Below, piece by piece: positions 4,181 to 5,439 of a stretch of 5,439 bases of DNA (the stretch's first letter is position 1; every line of letters starts with the position of its first letter). The stretch is from positions 1 to 5,439 of the forward strand of contig JAGCRL010000092.1 of the NCBI GenBank assembly GCA_017964705.1, in the 5' to 3' direction. The stretch comes from Alphaproteobacteria bacterium. Its GTDB lineage: Bacteria; Pseudomonadota; Alphaproteobacteria; RF32; CAG-239. A program made the position numbers and the translations under genes. Under the pieces are notes generated by a model. It saw only the letters and a list, made by a program, of their open reading frames with translations. It did not search any database and was not told the DNA's origin.

Positions 4181-5245
4181 TTATATCTTTTCAAAATTAA
4201 CGCGGGGGTCAACCCAAGAGTAAGTCAGATCGCTGATAAGCTTTAAAATTAATCCTAATAAGGCAAAGATATATAATGTGCCGAAAACAACAGGATAGTC
4301 ACGAGTCATAATTGCCTCATATCCTAATAATCCCATGCCGTTTAGGCTGAATATAATTTCTATAAACAAAGAGCCGGTGAAAAGTATTTTCATTAATAAC
4401 CCGGGAATGCCGGCTATAATTATCATCATGGCATTGCGAAAAACGTGGTGATATAAAATTCTTTTTTCTGATAAGCCTTTGGCACGTGCTGTTAAAACAT
4501 ATTGTTTGCTTAATTCATCCATAAAGGAATTTTTTGTTAGCATTGTTAAAGAGGCTATTCCTCCTACAACAATACACACAACCGGCAATGTTATATGCCA
4601 AAAATAATCACCTATTTTAAGCCAAAATCTAAAAGTTTCCCAATCGTCTGAAGTTAATCCTTTAAGCGGAAAAATTTGTAGGTAGGTGCCCCCGGCTAAT
4701 AAAACAATTAAAAGAACAGCAAATAGAAAAACAGGTATGGCCGAGCCGGTAAAAATAATGGTTGAAGATACAATATCAAAATTTTCCCCATCACGGCGTG
4801 CTTTTTTTATTCCTAAAGGTATGGCAATTAGATAAATAATTAATGTTGACCAAAGACCCAAAGAAATAGAAACAGGCATTCTTTCTTTTATTAACTCTAA
4901 AACACTTTTATCTTTGTAATAGCTTTTACCAAAATCAAAGCAAATATAGTCTTTGAGCATTTTTATAAAGCGTTTGTGAACAGGTTGATCAAAGCCAAAT
5001 TGTTTTTCCAATTCTTTAACCAAATCATCAGGAACACCTTTTGAACCTTGATACTTTTCACTATTTAGATTAGGAGTTCCAGAATTTATATTTCCTGTGG
5101 CAGAGGTGTTCATCCCTTTGTATTGGGCAAGCATATATTCTACCGGTCCACCCGGTGCTAATTGAATAATTGCAAAATTAATCAATAAGATACCAAATAA
5201 GGTAACAGGAATTAGCAGTAGTCTTTTGATAATGTAATTACGCAT
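4181..5245 (-). CDS. yejB: peptide/microcin C-type ABC importer permease YejB
   Basis: A 354-residue inner-membrane permease of the oligopeptide-type ABC importers. In E. coli YejABEF takes up microcin C, and related systems in rhizobia and Brucella affect antimicrobial-peptide response. The N-terminus MRNYIIKRLLLIPVTLFGILLINFAIIQLAPGGPVE-like region (first helix about 9-29, then APGGPVE at 30-36) is characteristic of the DppB/YejB group. Further membrane segments lie at about 129-150, 160-186, 216-238, 276-298 and 317-339. The cytoplasmic coupling loop that docks the ATPase is YVLTARAKGLSEKRI (249-263). The end SDLTYSWVDPRVNFEKI is typical of YejB, and the length is close to the E. coli protein (about 364). 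A periplasmic insert (42-82) is Asn/Ser/Gly-rich, as YejB proteins have here. It starts 3 bases after the yejA stop, so the two are co-transcribed. yejE does not follow: the next minus-strand sequence is 120 bases of non-coding DNA and a terminator. Confidence 0.93.
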   Translation of the reverse strand: MRNYIIKRLLLIPVTLFGILLINFAIIQLAPGGPVEYMLAQYKGMNTSATGNINSGTPNLNSEKYQGSKGVPDDLVKELEKQFGFDQPVHKRFIKMLKDYICFDFGKSYYKDKSVLELIKERMPVSISLGLWSTLIIYLIAIPLGIKKARRDGENFDIVSSTIIFTGSAIPVFLFAVLLIVLLAGGTYLQIFPLKGLTSDDWETFRFWLKIGDYFWHITLPVVCIVVGGIASLTMLTKNSFMDELSKQYVLTARAKGLSEKRILYHHVFRNAMMIIIAGIPGLLMKILFTGSLFIEIIFSLNGMGLLGYEAIMTRDYPVVFGTLYIFALLGLILKLISDLTYSWVDPRVNFEKI

Positions 5246-5248
5246 TTT

Positions 5249-5439
5249 TTATTCTTTCATCCACCATGTAAAAATATCAACTCCGGTATCAGAAGTGTTT
5301 TCCGGATACGAAAACTTGTCCCAGTAAGCAATTCTATCGGTATTTGTGTACCAATTGAATATAACGTAATGGTTAAACAATAATATTCTGTCCAGCGCTT
5401 GAACATATGCTGTATAGGTTTCGTTTTCTTCTGTTTCTA
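5249..5439 (-). CDS. yejA: 3' end of the YejA substrate-binding protein (partial, enters from the right edge)
   Basis: The minus strand carries an open frame from the right edge to TAA at 5251-5249, giving the last 62 residues. They match the C-terminus of the YejA periplasmic oligopeptide-binding protein in pattern: YVQALDRILL, then a FNHYVIFNWY stretch, DRIAYWDKF and the terminal WW (TWWMKE). YejA delivers the peptide to the YejB/YejE permease pair. The stop is 3 bases before the yejB ATG, which is the expected gene order and confirms both calls. The tail after the WW is only three residues, shorter than my recollection of the E. coli protein. The start, signal peptide and promoter lie outside the window. 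Confidence 0.88.
   Translation of the reverse strand, partial: ETEENETYTAYVQALDRILLFNHYVIFNWYTNTDRIAYWDKFSYPENTSDTGVDIFTWWMKE

Overview
The window is AT-rich, gene-dense bacterial DNA. Its best taxonomic marker is a yejA-yejB pair (peptide/microcin C-type ABC importer), a system typical of Alpha- and Gammaproteobacteria. Low GC, short intergenic gaps, many A/T-ending codons and a perfect FNR-type box would fit a host-associated, possibly anaerobic or microaerobic alphaproteobacterium. That placement is inference; no rRNA or other phylogenetic marker is present.

Layout, left to right. (1) Positions 1-251 hold the 3' end of an unrecognised + strand gene. (2) After a 118-base gap with a strong GC-rich hairpin, two tandem paralogous GNAT acetyltransferases (370-852 and 852-1328) overlap by one base and are surely co-translated. 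(3) A 161-base intergenic region (1329-1489) is the densest regulatory stretch. It carries a hairpin, a good minus-strand promoter firing straight into that hairpin, a perfect TTGAT-N4-ATCAA box, and an extended -10 for the next gene. (4) A small single-pass membrane protein with a coiled-coil start (1490-1978) is followed 96 bases later by a 651-residue half-size ABC exporter (2075-4030). The two may form an operon, since no terminator is obvious between them. (5) A bidirectional terminator at 4037-4061 separates the exporter from a convergent minus-strand operon. That operon consists of the yejA 3' end (partial, entering from the right edge) and complete yejB (4181-5245). yejE and yejF, which normally follow yejB, are absent here.

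Functionally the window combines transport (an exporter of unknown substrate and a peptide importer) with small-molecule or protein acetylation. No mobile element, CRISPR array, tRNA or rRNA is visible. I see no convincing evidence of a wholly new system. The points most worth a second look are the truncated yej operon, the regulatory cluster at 1329-1489, and a shared 17-base element on both sides of the ABC exporter gene.
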